This document shows, one piece after another, positions 1 through 8,467 of a stretch of DNA of 64,000 nucleotides (positions are counted from its first letter, which is position 1; the number at the start of each line of letters is the position of its first letter). Below the pieces are notes generated by a model, which saw only the letters and a list, made by a program, of their open reading frames with translations, had not been told where the DNA came from and ran no database searches. The stretch comes from Clostridiales bacterium. GTDB taxonomy: Bacteria; Bacillota; Clostridia; Christensenellales; Aristaeellaceae. The stretch covers positions 1-64,000 of the forward strand of contig SVGN01000001.1 in NCBI GenBank assembly GCA_015056315.1, given 5' to 3'. Both the position numbers and the translations under genes were made by a program.

Positions 1-53
1 CTGATGATTCCCGCAAGTTGCTCTACCTTTGTGTACTTTCTTGCCATGCAAAT

Positions 54-98
54 GACCTCCTGTCGTAGGTTTATTCTACAACAGGAGGTCTCTTTTTT
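54..98 (+). terminator. Intrinsic terminator of an off-window gene
   Basis: A 15-nt stem (GACCTCCTGTCGTAG pairing with CTACAACAGGAGGTC, one mismatch) is followed by a T-rich run (TCTTTTTT). The orientation fits the end of a plus-strand gene to the left of the window; two tandem TGA codons sit at positions 2-7. From here to 205 I see no gene. Confidence 0.8.
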
Positions 99-205
99 CA
101 CTTGTCCGTTGCTTGGGATACTGTCCAGTCTGCTTCGGCAGGCGGTCTTTTCTCATGCCCGGGAAACGGGCGTTCATGCGGGAGTCGAAGATCGTGGGCT
201 GTGCG

Positions 206-679
206 TTACACCGTCAGGTCGGCGTAAGCAAAGGGTACCAACTGCATCAGCGCATCCGGTGCAAGCTCCACCTGTACGCCGATCTTGCCGCCGCTGAACA
301 GGATGGTGTCAAACAGCTGGGCGGTCTCGTCCACATAGGTGGGGAACAGCTTCTTCATGCCGATGGGGGAGCAGCCGCCGTGCACATAGCCGGTAAGGGG
401 CAGCAGATCCTTGCTTTTGAGCATGGCGATGCTCTTTTCCTTTACTGCTGCGGCGGCTTTTTTCAGCGAAAGCTCCTCTGCCACCGGGATCATGAACACA
501 TAGTGCTTGCCGCTGGCACCGGTGGTCACCAACGTTTTGAATACCTGATCCGGATCCTGCTTCAGCTGCTGCGCTACCTCAACGCCGCTGAGGGCACCGT
601 CCGGCGCATCATAAAAGTAAAACTGACAGGGAAGATGCGCCCCCTCCAGGAGGCGCATCACATTGGTCTTCTGTTCCAT
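206..679 (-). CDS. ybaK: YbaK/EbsC-family Cys-tRNA(Pro) deacylase
   Basis: A 157-aa protein of the YbaK single-domain editing family, which hydrolyses cysteine mischarged onto tRNA(Pro) in the cytoplasm. Length is typical. The sequence shows the family pattern: an early hydrophobic strand with a YD step, VFKTLVTTG, the catalytic-region lysines, a GYVHGGCSPIGMKK stretch and a C-terminal strand. It lies 26 nt downstream of the large membrane protein on the same strand and is probably co-transcribed with it. No clear terminator follows it. Function is inferred from family resemblance. Confidence 0.88.
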   Translation of the reverse strand: MEQKTNVMRLLEGAHLPCQFYFYDAPDGALSGVEVAQQLKQDPDQVFKTLVTTGASGKHYVFMIPVAEELSLKKAAAAVKEKSIAMLKSKDLLPLTGYVHGGCSPIGMKKLFPTYVDETAQLFDTILFSGGKIGVQVELAPDALMQLVPFAYADLTV

Positions 680-705
680 AAGGTTTCCTTCCTTTGGCGG
701 ACTCG

Positions 706-2394
706 TTACTGCCCAAGGGAGTCGGGCGGCAGCGTCTGGGTGGGAGCGCCGCAGCGCAGGCAGGGGGTCTTGTCCTGGTGGCTGCCCAGCTCCGAATAGG
801 GGAAGCTGCCTCCCAGCGGCAGGTATTCGTCATACACGCTGGGGCAGTACTGATCCAGGTGGTACATGCTGCCGCCATTGGGGTTGTAGTACAGCAGCTG
901 AGAGGCGGGCGGTGCAGGCGTTACGGTCTGCCGGGGCGCAATGGTCCAGTTTTCGGCGGTGGTGTTCTGGGAATCGTTTACGGTGTTGGTCTCTTCTTTG
1001 ATGGTCACCTGGTCGTTGGTGGCCAGGGAGTTGGGGTCGACATACCATTCGCCGCCCTCTTTGACCATCAGCACCATAAAGCGGTACAGGGTGGGGTCCT
1101 TGCCGTTGTTCTTGTCGATGTTGGCGGTCATGGTAACGGTGCGGCTGCTGTCGTTATCGGAGCCGGAGATCTCTTCGATGTTGTAGCTCAGCGGCGTGCG
1201 GTTGCCCAGCAGCACGAACAGGCGGTTGGAGGGGTTATCCTGTGCGCTGGCCCAGCTGGGCTGCACAAGACGTACCAGATCCTCGATGCGGGCACCGGAC
1301 CAGTTGACCATAAAGGCCTCCAGACGTGTCTCGGCCTCGGAGACCGGCGGGATCGAGGGCGTGGGTTCGGGGGTGGGGGTAAAGGTGGGCTGGGCTACAG
1401 CAGGATCTCCGGCTGCGGCGGGCATGCCGTTTTGCATGGTCTGCTGCTGTTGCTGCTGCACGTTGCCGGGGTTGTTCTGCACGTTCTGCGGGTCTGCGGT
1501 GGAGCCGCGGAACAGCATCACCACGACGATGATGCCCGCCAGCGCATAGGCCAGCGTTGCGGCAATGCGTGCATTGGAGGAAAACATGCCCCGGTGCCAA
1601 AGGATGCCGATGGCGACAGCACACATGCCCGCAAACAGATACCTGAGCAGGCTCGGGCAAGTGGGGATCAGCAGGCAGGGAACGAACAGCACCGGGATCA
1701 GCACAAACAGGAACAGCTTCAACAGCGTTTCTGTATCCACGGGCTGACCGGCTCCCTTGCCCTGCTTCACAGGCTGCTGCTGGGGCGTAAAGGCGGCATT
1801 GAAGCCGGGCTGCTGCATGGCAGGGGCTTCAAAGGGGTTCGCAAAGGCTGCGGGCTGTACGGTGGGGGCTGCGGGCCCGGCATTCTTGGTGCCCGCGCCC
1901 TGGTTCCCCAGCAGAGGTGCGGGGAATTGGGTATTCTGCGGCGGGGTGAAGCCCTGGGAATGGGAGGAGAAGGCACCGCCGGGGGCAGAGAGGTTCTGGT
2001 TGCCAAGGGGCGGCAGGTTCTGGCCGGAGGGCTGCCCAAAGGAAAGCGGGGCAGCGCTCTGTATGTTAAAGATGCCGGTCTGCTGCATAGCGGCAGGGGG
2101 CTGTTGGGGTGCAGGCGTAAAGTTGATGGAGCCGTTGGGGATGCCCGGCATGGGCATGGGTGCAGGCGTGGGGGAGGGGGCCGGGCCACCAAACAGCTCA
2201 TTTACCGGCGGCACAGGCGGTGCCCCCAGCGGCAGGTTCTGGGCAGAAGTGTTCTGCACCGGCTCCTTGGCAGGCTCACCGGCAGAAGTAAAATCGGGTT
2301 TTTCCAGAAGCGGCTGAAAAGGTTTCTTAAAAATGCTGCGCTTCTGCATCGAAAAAGTTGGATTGGTAGAATATCTCGAGCGGTTGCCGTTCAT
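706..2394 (-). CDS. Proline-rich three-TM protein with C-terminal His/Cys motif
   Basis: A 562-aa protein of unknown function. Residues 1-220 are low-complexity, rich in Pro, Gln, Ala and Asn. Three hydrophobic segments follow at about 225-244, 249-267 and 276-295. A Gln-rich linker leads to a domain that could be NTF2-like (roughly 345-475). The last ~60 residues carry an H-x4-C motif (YHLDQYC) and a later C-x2-C (PCLRC), which looks like a small metal site. The start has a good AAGGAG ribosome site and a matching upstream promoter. Which side of the membrane the C-terminus faces cannot be settled from sequence. Confidence 0.8.
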   Translation of the reverse strand: MNGNRSRYSTNPTFSMQKRSIFKKPFQPLLEKPDFTSAGEPAKEPVQNTSAQNLPLGAPPVPPVNELFGGPAPSPTPAPMPMPGIPNGSINFTPAPQQPPAAMQQTGIFNIQSAAPLSFGQPSGQNLPPLGNQNLSAPGGAFSSHSQGFTPPQNTQFPAPLLGNQGAGTKNAGPAAPTVQPAAFANPFEAPAMQQPGFNAAFTPQQQPVKQGKGAGQPVDTETLLKLFLFVLIPVLFVPCLLIPTCPSLLRYLFAGMCAVAIGILWHRGMFSSNARIAATLAYALAGIIVVVMLFRGSTADPQNVQNNPGNVQQQQQQTMQNGMPAAAGDPAVAQPTFTPTPEPTPSIPPVSEAETRLEAFMVNWSGARIEDLVRLVQPSWASAQDNPSNRLFVLLGNRTPLSYNIEEISGSDNDSSRTVTMTANIDKNNGKDPTLYRFMVLMVKEGGEWYVDPNSLATNDQVTIKEETNTVNDSQNTTAENWTIAPRQTVTPAPPASQLLYYNPNGGSMYHLDQYCPSVYDEYLPLGGSFPYSELGSHQDKTPCLRCGAPTQTLPPDSLGQ

Positions 2395-2458
2395 ATTGCA
2401 TCTCCTTGTGCGTAAGCGGTTCGAGCATTACACTTGGGTAAATTTCATCACATTCCCT

Positions 2459-2486
2459 ATTATAGCACATATTGCGCATTTGTAAA
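2459..2486 (-). promoter_or_regulatory. Sigma-A promoter for the proline-rich membrane protein and ybaK
   Basis: On the minus strand, -35 TTTACA (2481-2486) and a perfect -10 TATAAT (2459-2464) are separated by 16 bp, about 65 bp before the start codon. Confidence 0.75.
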
Positions 2487-2584
2487 CTATAGAAACCACG
2501 TTTTGCAAAGGTTTTTCTGTAAAAACGATCCAAAAAGAAACAGAAATGTAACAAAATTAGGAATGGTTTTCCTTGGCGAATCGG

Positions 2585-2613
2585 TTGCTAAACGGGGCGC
2601 AATCATGTATAAT
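2585..2613 (+). promoter_or_regulatory. Sigma-A promoter for asp23-fakA-recG
   Basis: -35 TTGCTA and -10 TATAAT with a 17-bp spacer. The predicted transcript would start near 2620 and begin with the two hairpins described separately. Confidence 0.82.
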
Positions 2614-2621
2614 TACCATGA

Positions 2622-2669
2622 CCTGTCTATGTGCATGTCGCAGACAGGCATTGTGGGCGGCATTCCGCC
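2622..2669 (+). promoter_or_regulatory. Two tandem hairpins in the asp23 leader
   Basis: Inverted repeats CCTGTCT/AGACAGG (2622-2648) and GGCGG/CCGCC (2656-2669) fill the short leader between the predicted transcription start and the AAGGAGG ribosome site. They could affect translation or RNA stability. No known riboswitch class is recognised. Confidence 0.5.
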
Positions 2670-2688
2670 GGCAAGGAGGCAGACAATT

Positions 2689-3039
2689 ATGGAATGCAAG
2701 ATCAAGAATGATATAGGAACCATCTATATCACCGAGGACGTTATGCTCAAAGTGGCCGGTTATGCGGCTTTGGAGTGCTACGGCATCGTGGCTATGTCTT
2801 CCAAGCGCGCCAAGGACGGCCTTGTGCAGTGGCTCGGGCGGGAGAACCTGTCCAAGGGCATCCAGATCAGAATGGTAGACGATATGCTGGATGTTGACCT
2901 GTTCATCATCGTAGAATACGGCATTTCTATTGCGGAAGTTTGCAAGACCATCGTAGACACGGTGCGTTACAAGCTGGAAAGCATGACCGGCGTAAAGGTG
3001 CGCCGCGTCAATATCTCAGTAGAGGGCGTCCGCGTCTAA
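2689..3039 (+). CDS. Asp23/Gls24 family envelope stress response protein
   Basis: A 116-aa Asp23/Gls24 (YloU-type) protein. The family pattern is present: IGTIYITEDVMLKVAGYAALE at the N-terminus, then GIQIRM...VDLFIIVEYGISI and a C-terminal VRRVNISVEGVRV strand. The open frame extends upstream, but the ATG at 2689 is chosen because AAGGAGG precedes it by 10 nt and the homologous region begins there. The gene immediately precedes fakA, as yloU precedes yloV in Bacillus. Members are small cytosolic or membrane-associated proteins linked to envelope homeostasis; exact role unknown. Confidence 0.9.
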   Translation: MECKIKNDIGTIYITEDVMLKVAGYAALECYGIVAMSSKRAKDGLVQWLGRENLSKGIQIRMVDDMLDVDLFIIVEYGISIAEVCKTIVDTVRYKLESMTGVKVRRVNISVEGVRV

Positions 3040-3066
3040 AATACGAACGTATCGGGAGGAAGAACC

Positions 3067-4719
3067 GTGATTCAGACCAAAACGATCGATGGTGTGCTGC
3101 TGCGCGATATGGTACTTGCCGGTGCAGCACTGCTGGAAAAGAACCGTGAAGCGGTTGATGCTTTGAACGTTTTCCCCGTGCCGGACGGCGATACGGGTAC
3201 CAATATGAGCCTTACCATGTCTTCTGCCACCAAAGAGGTGAGCCAGAAGGAATACCTGAACGCCGGTGAGGCTGCTGCTGCCGTGGCCAAGGGTGCGCTG
3301 AAGGGCGCCCGCGGCAACAGCGGTGTTATCACCTCTCAGCTTTTCCGCGGCTTCAGCAAGGCTCTGGCCGATGTGGACCGCATCACCCCTGTGCAGTTTG
3401 CTGCTGCCCTCAAGAAGGGTGCCGAAACTGCCTATAAGGCTGTTATGAAGCCCAAGGAGGGCACCATCCTCACCGTGGCCCGTGTTATCGCCGAGGAGGC
3501 TGTAAAGCAGGCTGAGCGCGCTCCCGAGGATTACGATGCCCTGTTCCGCAACATTCTCTCCACTGGCGATACCATCCTCAAGAAGACCCAGCAGATGCTG
3601 CCCGCCCTCACTCAGGCCGGTGTTGTGGACGCTGGCGGCCGCGGCCTGCTGCTCATCTACATGGGCTATGCCGCCTGCCTGCGCGGCGAGGAGATCCCCA
3701 CCGAAAAGATGGATTTCTCTGCCGATGGCGAAGCCAACTTCGAGGATGACCACGATGCAATGGGCGAGATCAAGTACGCCTACTGCACCGAGTTCTGCAT
3801 CCAGAACCTGTACCCCGACAGCCTGGAGGAGGATATCGACTCCTTCCGCCGTCGTCTCAACCGCATCGGCGATTGTGTGCTGGTGGTGGGCGACCTGAGC
3901 TTCGTCAAGGTGCACGTTCACACCAACGAACCCGGTAAGGCACTGGAATACGGCCTCAGCCTGGGCGAACTGGTCAACCTGAAGATCGAGAACATGGTAC
4001 AGCAGCGCCGCGAAAAGCAGGAAGAGCAGAAGAAGCAGGAAGAAGAAAACACGCCCCTGAAGGATTACGGCATGGTGGCCGTTTCTCTGGGCGAGGGTTT
4101 CGGCCGCATCTTTACCGACCTGTCTGTGGATCATGTTGTGGAAGGCGGCCAGACCATGAACCCCAGCATCGAAGACCTGGCCGATGCCGTTAACAAGGCC
4201 CACGCCAAGACCGTCTTCGTGCTGCCCAACAACGGCAACGTCATCCTGGCTGCCCAGCAGGCTGCTCAGCTCTGCGAGGATAAGCAGGTCATCGTCATCC
4301 CCACCAAGAACGTGGCCATGGGCATCGCCGCAGCCATCGCCTTCCAGCCCGACAGCACTCCCGAAGAGAACGCTGCCCATATGGAGGAGGCTGCCCAGCG
4401 CGTGCGCACCGGTACCGTCACCTATGCTGTGCGCGATACCGAATACGAGGATCTACACATCACCGAGGGCGATATCATCGGTCTCTACAATGGCAAGATC
4501 TGCACCGTCGGCAGCAGTGTTCACGAGGTCACCCGCGAGCTGATGAAGGATATCATCACCGAGGATGATGAGCTGATCACCGTCTACTACGGCAAGGATG
4601 TAGCCGAAGAGGATGCCCAGACCCTGACCGACGAACTGGCTGAGCTCTACGACGATTGCGATGTAGAGATGCAGATGGGCGGCCAGCCGCTGTACTACTA
4701 TCTCATCTCCGTGGAGTAA
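3067..4719 (+). CDS. fakA: Fatty acid kinase subunit FakA (DAK2/DhaL plus DegV-like domain)
   Basis: A 550-aa protein matching the YloV/FakA family. FakA phosphorylates fatty acids presented by FakB proteins to give acyl-phosphates for phospholipid synthesis. The N-terminal DhaL nucleotide-binding domain shows NVFPVPDGDTGTNM at residues 34-47 with the Mg2+-binding aspartates. A Lys/Glu-rich linker near 315-330 leads to the C-terminal DegV-like half. It starts with GTG, preceded by GGGAGGA. The stop is two bases before recG. No fakB is visible in the window. Confidence 0.92.
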   Translation: MIQTKTIDGVLLRDMVLAGAALLEKNREAVDALNVFPVPDGDTGTNMSLTMSSATKEVSQKEYLNAGEAAAAVAKGALKGARGNSGVITSQLFRGFSKALADVDRITPVQFAAALKKGAETAYKAVMKPKEGTILTVARVIAEEAVKQAERAPEDYDALFRNILSTGDTILKKTQQMLPALTQAGVVDAGGRGLLLIYMGYAACLRGEEIPTEKMDFSADGEANFEDDHDAMGEIKYAYCTEFCIQNLYPDSLEEDIDSFRRRLNRIGDCVLVVGDLSFVKVHVHTNEPGKALEYGLSLGELVNLKIENMVQQRREKQEEQKKQEEENTPLKDYGMVAVSLGEGFGRIFTDLSVDHVVEGGQTMNPSIEDLADAVNKAHAKTVFVLPNNGNVILAAQQAAQLCEDKQVIVIPTKNVAMGIAAAIAFQPDSTPEENAAHMEEAAQRVRTGTVTYAVRDTEYEDLHITEGDIIGLYNGKICTVGSSVHEVTRELMKDIITEDDELITVYYGKDVAEEDAQTLTDELAELYDDCDVEMQMGGQPLYYYLISVE

Positions 4720-4721
4720 GC

Positions 4722-6743
4722 ATGGAACTTGCCAGTCTTCACGGTATAGGAAAAAACCGACTACAAGCCTTACACGCAGCGGGGATCGACTCGTTGCGTG
4801 ATCTTTTATATGCGGTACCCACCAAATACAGGGATACCACCGCCCAGAGCCTCATTGCCGATGCTGCCGAGGGCGAGCGCTATACCTTCCTGCTGGTCCG
4901 GGAGGGCGAGGCCAAGCTGGCCCGCTTTGGTCAGCGCAGCCGGGTGACCTGTACCTTTACCGATGAAAGTGGCCGCATAACGGCTTGCTGGTTCAACCAG
5001 CCATGGATGCGGGAGAACCTGAACAAGCTCCAGCGCATCCGGCTCAACGGGGCGGTTACGGTACACAGCGGCAAGAAGCAGCTGGTCAACCCCACGGTGG
5101 AAAAGGAGCTGGGCATCCGCCCGGTGTACCGCCCCATCGAGGGCCTGCCCCACAAGACTCACGAGGATATCGTCTCCCAGGCGCTTGCCTATGTGGAGCA
5201 GCTCTGCCCCGAGACCCTGCCTCCGGGAGTGATGGAGCGTCATGAACTCTGCTCCGGTGCAGAAGCCCTCCGGCTGTTGCACAAGCCCACCTCCATGGCA
5301 GATGTGGAGCGGGGCCAGCGTCGCTTTGCCTTTGAGCAGATGCTCCTCTACCAGGCAGCGGTGCTGGGTGTGAAGGATATGCGCCGTCATGGCTACGCCT
5401 TTCCTCTACAGGATGGCGACACCGCCCTGTTCTGGCAGAAGATGCCCTTTACGCCCACCGGTGCCCAGCGGCGTACCCTTCGGGAGATCGCCCAGGATCT
5501 GGCAAGCCCCGTAGCCATGGTGCGCATGGTGCAGGGCGATGTGGGCTGCGGCAAAACGGCAGTAGCGCTGGGAGCCATGTACCTGTGCGCCAAAGCGGGC
5601 TACCAATCCGCATTGATGGCTCCCACAGAGATCCTTGCCCGCCAGCACTACGAAAGCCTGAAGGGCTTTTGCGAGCAGAACGGCATCGGCTGCGGTCTGC
5701 TGCTGGGCGGTATGCCTGCCCGCCAGCGCCGCGAAGCGCTTTCTGCCATAGCCGATGGCAGCTGGCAGATCGTGATCGGCACCCATGCGCTGATCGGCGA
5801 AACGGTCACCTTTGCCCGTCTGGGGCTCTGCATCACCGATGAGCAGCACCGCTTCGGCGTCGCCCAGCGCACCGCTCTCCTGAATAAGGGCGTGCAAGGA
5901 GAGGGAAGCCGTGCCCCGCATCTGCTGGTCATGTCGGCTACGCCCATCCCGCGTACCCTTGCGCTCATTATGTTCGGCGATCTGGATATCAGCATCATCG
6001 ATGAGCTGCCCCCCGGGCGCAAGCCTGTTACCACCCGCATCGTGGCCGAAGACAAGCGGCAGGGCATGTACGGCTTTCTGCGCAGCGAGCTGGATGCGGG
6101 GCGGCAGGCGTATATCGTCTGTCCGCTGGTCTCCGAAAGCGAGGCCGCCGATAAGCTGAAGGCCGCCAAGCCCTATGCGGAGTCCCTGCAGGGCGGCGAA
6201 CTGAAGAACTACCGGGTGGGGCTCACCTACGGTGCGCAGCCTGCCGCCGAAAAGCAGGAGACCCTCCGGGCCTTTGCCGCCGGGGAGCTCCATGCGCTGG
6301 TGGCCACCACCGTGATCGAGGTGGGCGTAAACGTGCCCAATGCCTCGCTGATGATCATTGAGGATGCAGACCGCTATGGCCTTGCACAGCTCCACCAGCT
6401 GCGTGGACGCGTGGGCAGGGGAGAGCAGCAGAGCTGGTGCTTCCTGATGGCAAAGCCCAACGAGCGGCTCAGGGCGCTTTCTCGCAGCAACGATGGCTTC
6501 GAGATCGCCCGTACCGACCTGGAGCTGCGCGGCCCCGGCGAGCTGCTGGGCACCCGTCAGCACGGCGAGGCTCTGCTGCCCGGCGGTACGGTAGCCTTCG
6601 GCTCCATGCAGCTGCTCTACGAAGCGGCGGAATGCGCCCGTGAACTGGAAAGCAGCCCGGAGCTTGCCGATGAATGGCTCAGGGTGAGCCAAAGCGCCCG
6701 CAGCCTGATGGGTACGCTGGAAAAGCATATCTCCATCAGCTGA
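4722..6743 (+). CDS. recG: ATP-dependent DNA helicase RecG
   Basis: A 673-aa superfamily 2 helicase that remodels stalled replication forks and Holliday junctions. The N-terminal wedge/OB region (about 1-200) precedes the helicase core with Walker A GDVGCGKT near residue 272, box II DEQH near 371, SATPIPRT, and the C-terminal motifs ATTVIEVGVNVPNA and QLHQLRGRVGRG. The ATG at 4722 is two bases after the fakA stop, with GGAG in the end of fakA, so translation is probably coupled. Length matches the family. Confidence 0.96.
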   Translation: MELASLHGIGKNRLQALHAAGIDSLRDLLYAVPTKYRDTTAQSLIADAAEGERYTFLLVREGEAKLARFGQRSRVTCTFTDESGRITACWFNQPWMRENLNKLQRIRLNGAVTVHSGKKQLVNPTVEKELGIRPVYRPIEGLPHKTHEDIVSQALAYVEQLCPETLPPGVMERHELCSGAEALRLLHKPTSMADVERGQRRFAFEQMLLYQAAVLGVKDMRRHGYAFPLQDGDTALFWQKMPFTPTGAQRRTLREIAQDLASPVAMVRMVQGDVGCGKTAVALGAMYLCAKAGYQSALMAPTEILARQHYESLKGFCEQNGIGCGLLLGGMPARQRREALSAIADGSWQIVIGTHALIGETVTFARLGLCITDEQHRFGVAQRTALLNKGVQGEGSRAPHLLVMSATPIPRTLALIMFGDLDISIIDELPPGRKPVTTRIVAEDKRQGMYGFLRSELDAGRQAYIVCPLVSESEAADKLKAAKPYAESLQGGELKNYRVGLTYGAQPAAEKQETLRAFAAGELHALVATTVIEVGVNVPNASLMIIEDADRYGLAQLHQLRGRVGRGEQQSWCFLMAKPNERLRALSRSNDGFEIARTDLELRGPGELLGTRQHGEALLPGGTVAFGSMQLLYEAAECARELESSPELADEWLRVSQSARSLMGTLEKHISIS

Positions 6744-6775
6744 GGCAGCTATTCTTCCTATGGGGGAAAAGAACC

Positions 6776-7291
6776 ATGAACATTGTTCTCTACCAGCCGG
6801 AGATCCCGCAGAACACGGGCAACATCGCCCGCACCTGCGCCGCCACCGGCAGTATGCTGCACCTGATCAAGCCGCTGGGCTTTTCGCTGGAGGATAAGTA
6901 CCTGAAGCGGGCCGGGCTGGATTACTGGCGTATGATGCAATATCGGGTCTACGACGATTTTCAGCAGCTTTTGGATGCATACCCCAATGCCCGTATGCAT
7001 TTTCTTTCCACCAAAGCGCCCCGCAGCTATACCGAAGCCACCTACCACCCGGACGATTTTCTGGTCTTCGGCTGCGAGACCCGGGGTTTGCCCGAAAGCC
7101 TGCTGGAGAAGGTCTATGACCGCTGTGTGCGCATTCCCATGGTGCCGGATGCCCGCAGCCTCAATTTGAGCAATTCTGTGGCTATCGTGCTCTACGAAGC
7201 CTTGAAAAACAACGGCTTCCCCGGTATGCAGCAGGCAGGCGGCCTCACCGGCAGGCAGGATGAAGCTGCCCCGTGGATGGATTATGTCTGA
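6776..7291 (+). CDS. trmL: tRNA (cytidine(34)-2'-O)-methyltransferase TrmL
   Basis: A 171-aa SPOUT-class methyltransferase, predicted to methylate the wobble base of tRNA(Leu). Diagnostic stretches are MNIVLYQPEIPQNTGNIARTC at the start, FGCETRGLP in the SAM-binding knot, and IPMVPDARSLNLSNSVAIVLYE at the C-terminus. The ATG at 6776 follows GGGGGA and gives the conserved N-terminus. It lies 32 nt after recG on the same strand. Confidence 0.95.
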   Translation: MNIVLYQPEIPQNTGNIARTCAATGSMLHLIKPLGFSLEDKYLKRAGLDYWRMMQYRVYDDFQQLLDAYPNARMHFLSTKAPRSYTEATYHPDDFLVFGCETRGLPESLLEKVYDRCVRIPMVPDARSLNLSNSVAIVLYEALKNNGFPGMQQAGGLTGRQDEAAPWMDYV

Positions 7292-7331
7292 TCATCCGTT
7301 TCATTAGCAGAAGATAAAGGAGGGGAATGCC

Positions 7332-7694
7332 ATGGCAGCAAGAAGACGCTCCAAACGCTACGAAGAGGAAGAGCTTCAGCTGGAGGAAGTGCTGGAGCCC
7401 TATCAGTATGCACAGGAGGAGTACTACGACGAGCCCGCATACGACCAGCAGGGCGAACCCCTGTACCAAACCGTGGATTACCAGCCCTACCCCGAACCCG
7501 GCTATGCCGATTACCAGACCGAGGCCGAGGGCGGCAACCGCCTTGGCGTGGCAGTGCATGTTTTTGATGTGATCTCCTCGCTGGTAGGCGTTTTTGTGAT
7601 CCTGATCCTCATCGCCATGCTGCTCACGCTGGTGGATTGGCTCCGTACCGATCTGCTGCACTCCTTTGTGCTGCTGCAAAGCGGCATCAGCTGA
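7332..7694 (+). CDS. Small single-TM protein with acidic Tyr-rich N-terminus
   Basis: A 120-aa protein of unknown function. After a short basic start (MAARRRSKR), residues 10-75 are dominated by Glu, Tyr, Pro and Gln. A membrane-spanning segment follows at about 83-105, then a short tail. The start has a strong AAGGAGG site. It sits between trmL and the UDG-like gene. The acidic low-complexity head suggests a disordered cytoplasmic region tethered to the membrane. Confidence 0.7.
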   Translation: MAARRRSKRYEEEELQLEEVLEPYQYAQEEYYDEPAYDQQGEPLYQTVDYQPYPEPGYADYQTEAEGGNRLGVAVHVFDVISSLVGVFVILILIAMLLTLVDWLRTDLLHSFVLLQSGIS

Positions 7695-7745
7695 GGGGGC
7701 AGCACACATACTATCTTCATCCCGACGCAATGGAGGAGGATGAGC

Positions 7746-8345
7746 ATGGATCCGCTGCTTACATACCGTAAGGAGTGCGCTGCCTTTTTTGATGCCCTCG
7801 CCACCGATGGCAAAGCGCCGCTGGTCTTTGGCGAGGGCCCGCACCCGCACCCTGTGCTGATGCTGATCGGCGAAGCCCCCGGCGAACAGGAGACCCTGCA
7901 GCAAAGACCCTTTGTGGGCAAGGCGGGCAAGAACCTGTCCGCTTTTCTGGAGACCATCGGGCTGGAGCGGAATGCGCTGTATGTGAGCAATGTGGTCAAG
8001 GTGCGCCCCACAAAGGTGAGCGCTGCGGGCAGGCTGGTCAACCGACCGCCCAGCCGGGAGGAAAAGGAGCTCTTCACCCCCTGGCTCATGCGGGAAATCG
8101 CCATCGTGCGTCCGGATGCGCTGGTCACCCTGGGCAATGTGGCGCTGCAGGCCTTCGTAAAGGATACGGTGGGCCAGCTGCACGGCAGGTGGACGCGGGC
8201 AGTGGTGGCTCCGCCAAGCGGCGAGGCGTTCACGCTGCCGCTGTTTCCCTTGTATCACCCGGCTTCTGTGATTTATAACCGCTCCCTTTCGCAGGTCTAT
8301 CAGCAGGATCTGGAAGCCCTCCGGGATTCGCTCACTGCTCGCTGA
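7746..8345 (+). CDS. Uracil-DNA glycosylase superfamily protein lacking the Fe-S cysteines
   Basis: A 199-aa protein of the family 4/5-type uracil-DNA glycosylase fold. It has GEAPGEQE, RPFVGKAGKNL, VYVSN-type (LYVSNVVKVRP) and a C-terminal YHPASV motif. Family 4 enzymes coordinate a 4Fe-4S cluster with four cysteines; here the expected positions read VVKVRP and KELFTPWL, and only one N-terminal Cys remains. The ATG at 7746 is chosen over 7740 because the GGAGGAGG site directly abuts 7740. It may be an active cluster-less variant or a different nucleic-acid enzyme. Confidence 0.82.
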   Translation: MDPLLTYRKECAAFFDALATDGKAPLVFGEGPHPHPVLMLIGEAPGEQETLQQRPFVGKAGKNLSAFLETIGLERNALYVSNVVKVRPTKVSAAGRLVNRPPSREEKELFTPWLMREIAIVRPDALVTLGNVALQAFVKDTVGQLHGRWTRAVVAPPSGEAFTLPLFPLYHPASVIYNRSLSQVYQQDLEALRDSLTAR

Positions 8346-8398
8346 AGCATCCAAAATGACATTTGGGCGGAAACGGTGTATCCTTAGACCCACTTCTG

Positions 8399-8427
8399 CT
8401 GACAAACCTTCTTCCCTGTGCTACGAT
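8399..8427 (+). promoter_or_regulatory. Candidate promoter for nfeD-floA
   Basis: CTGACA, 17-bp spacer, TACGAT, about 40 bp before the nfeD start. Confidence 0.55.
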
Positions 8428-8467
8428 AGCATCGACAAATGAGCCGCAAGGCTGGGAGGTTGCTATT

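Noticed and set aside
4-297. 97-aa ORF at the window edge
   Set aside because: It spans the terminator at 54-98 and overlaps ybaK; no coding signs.
694-2415. 573-aa plus-strand ORF opposite the proline-rich protein
   Set aside because: Gly/Arg-rich mirror of the Pro-rich gene; the minus-strand frame has a promoter, ribosome site and TM/metal-motif structure.
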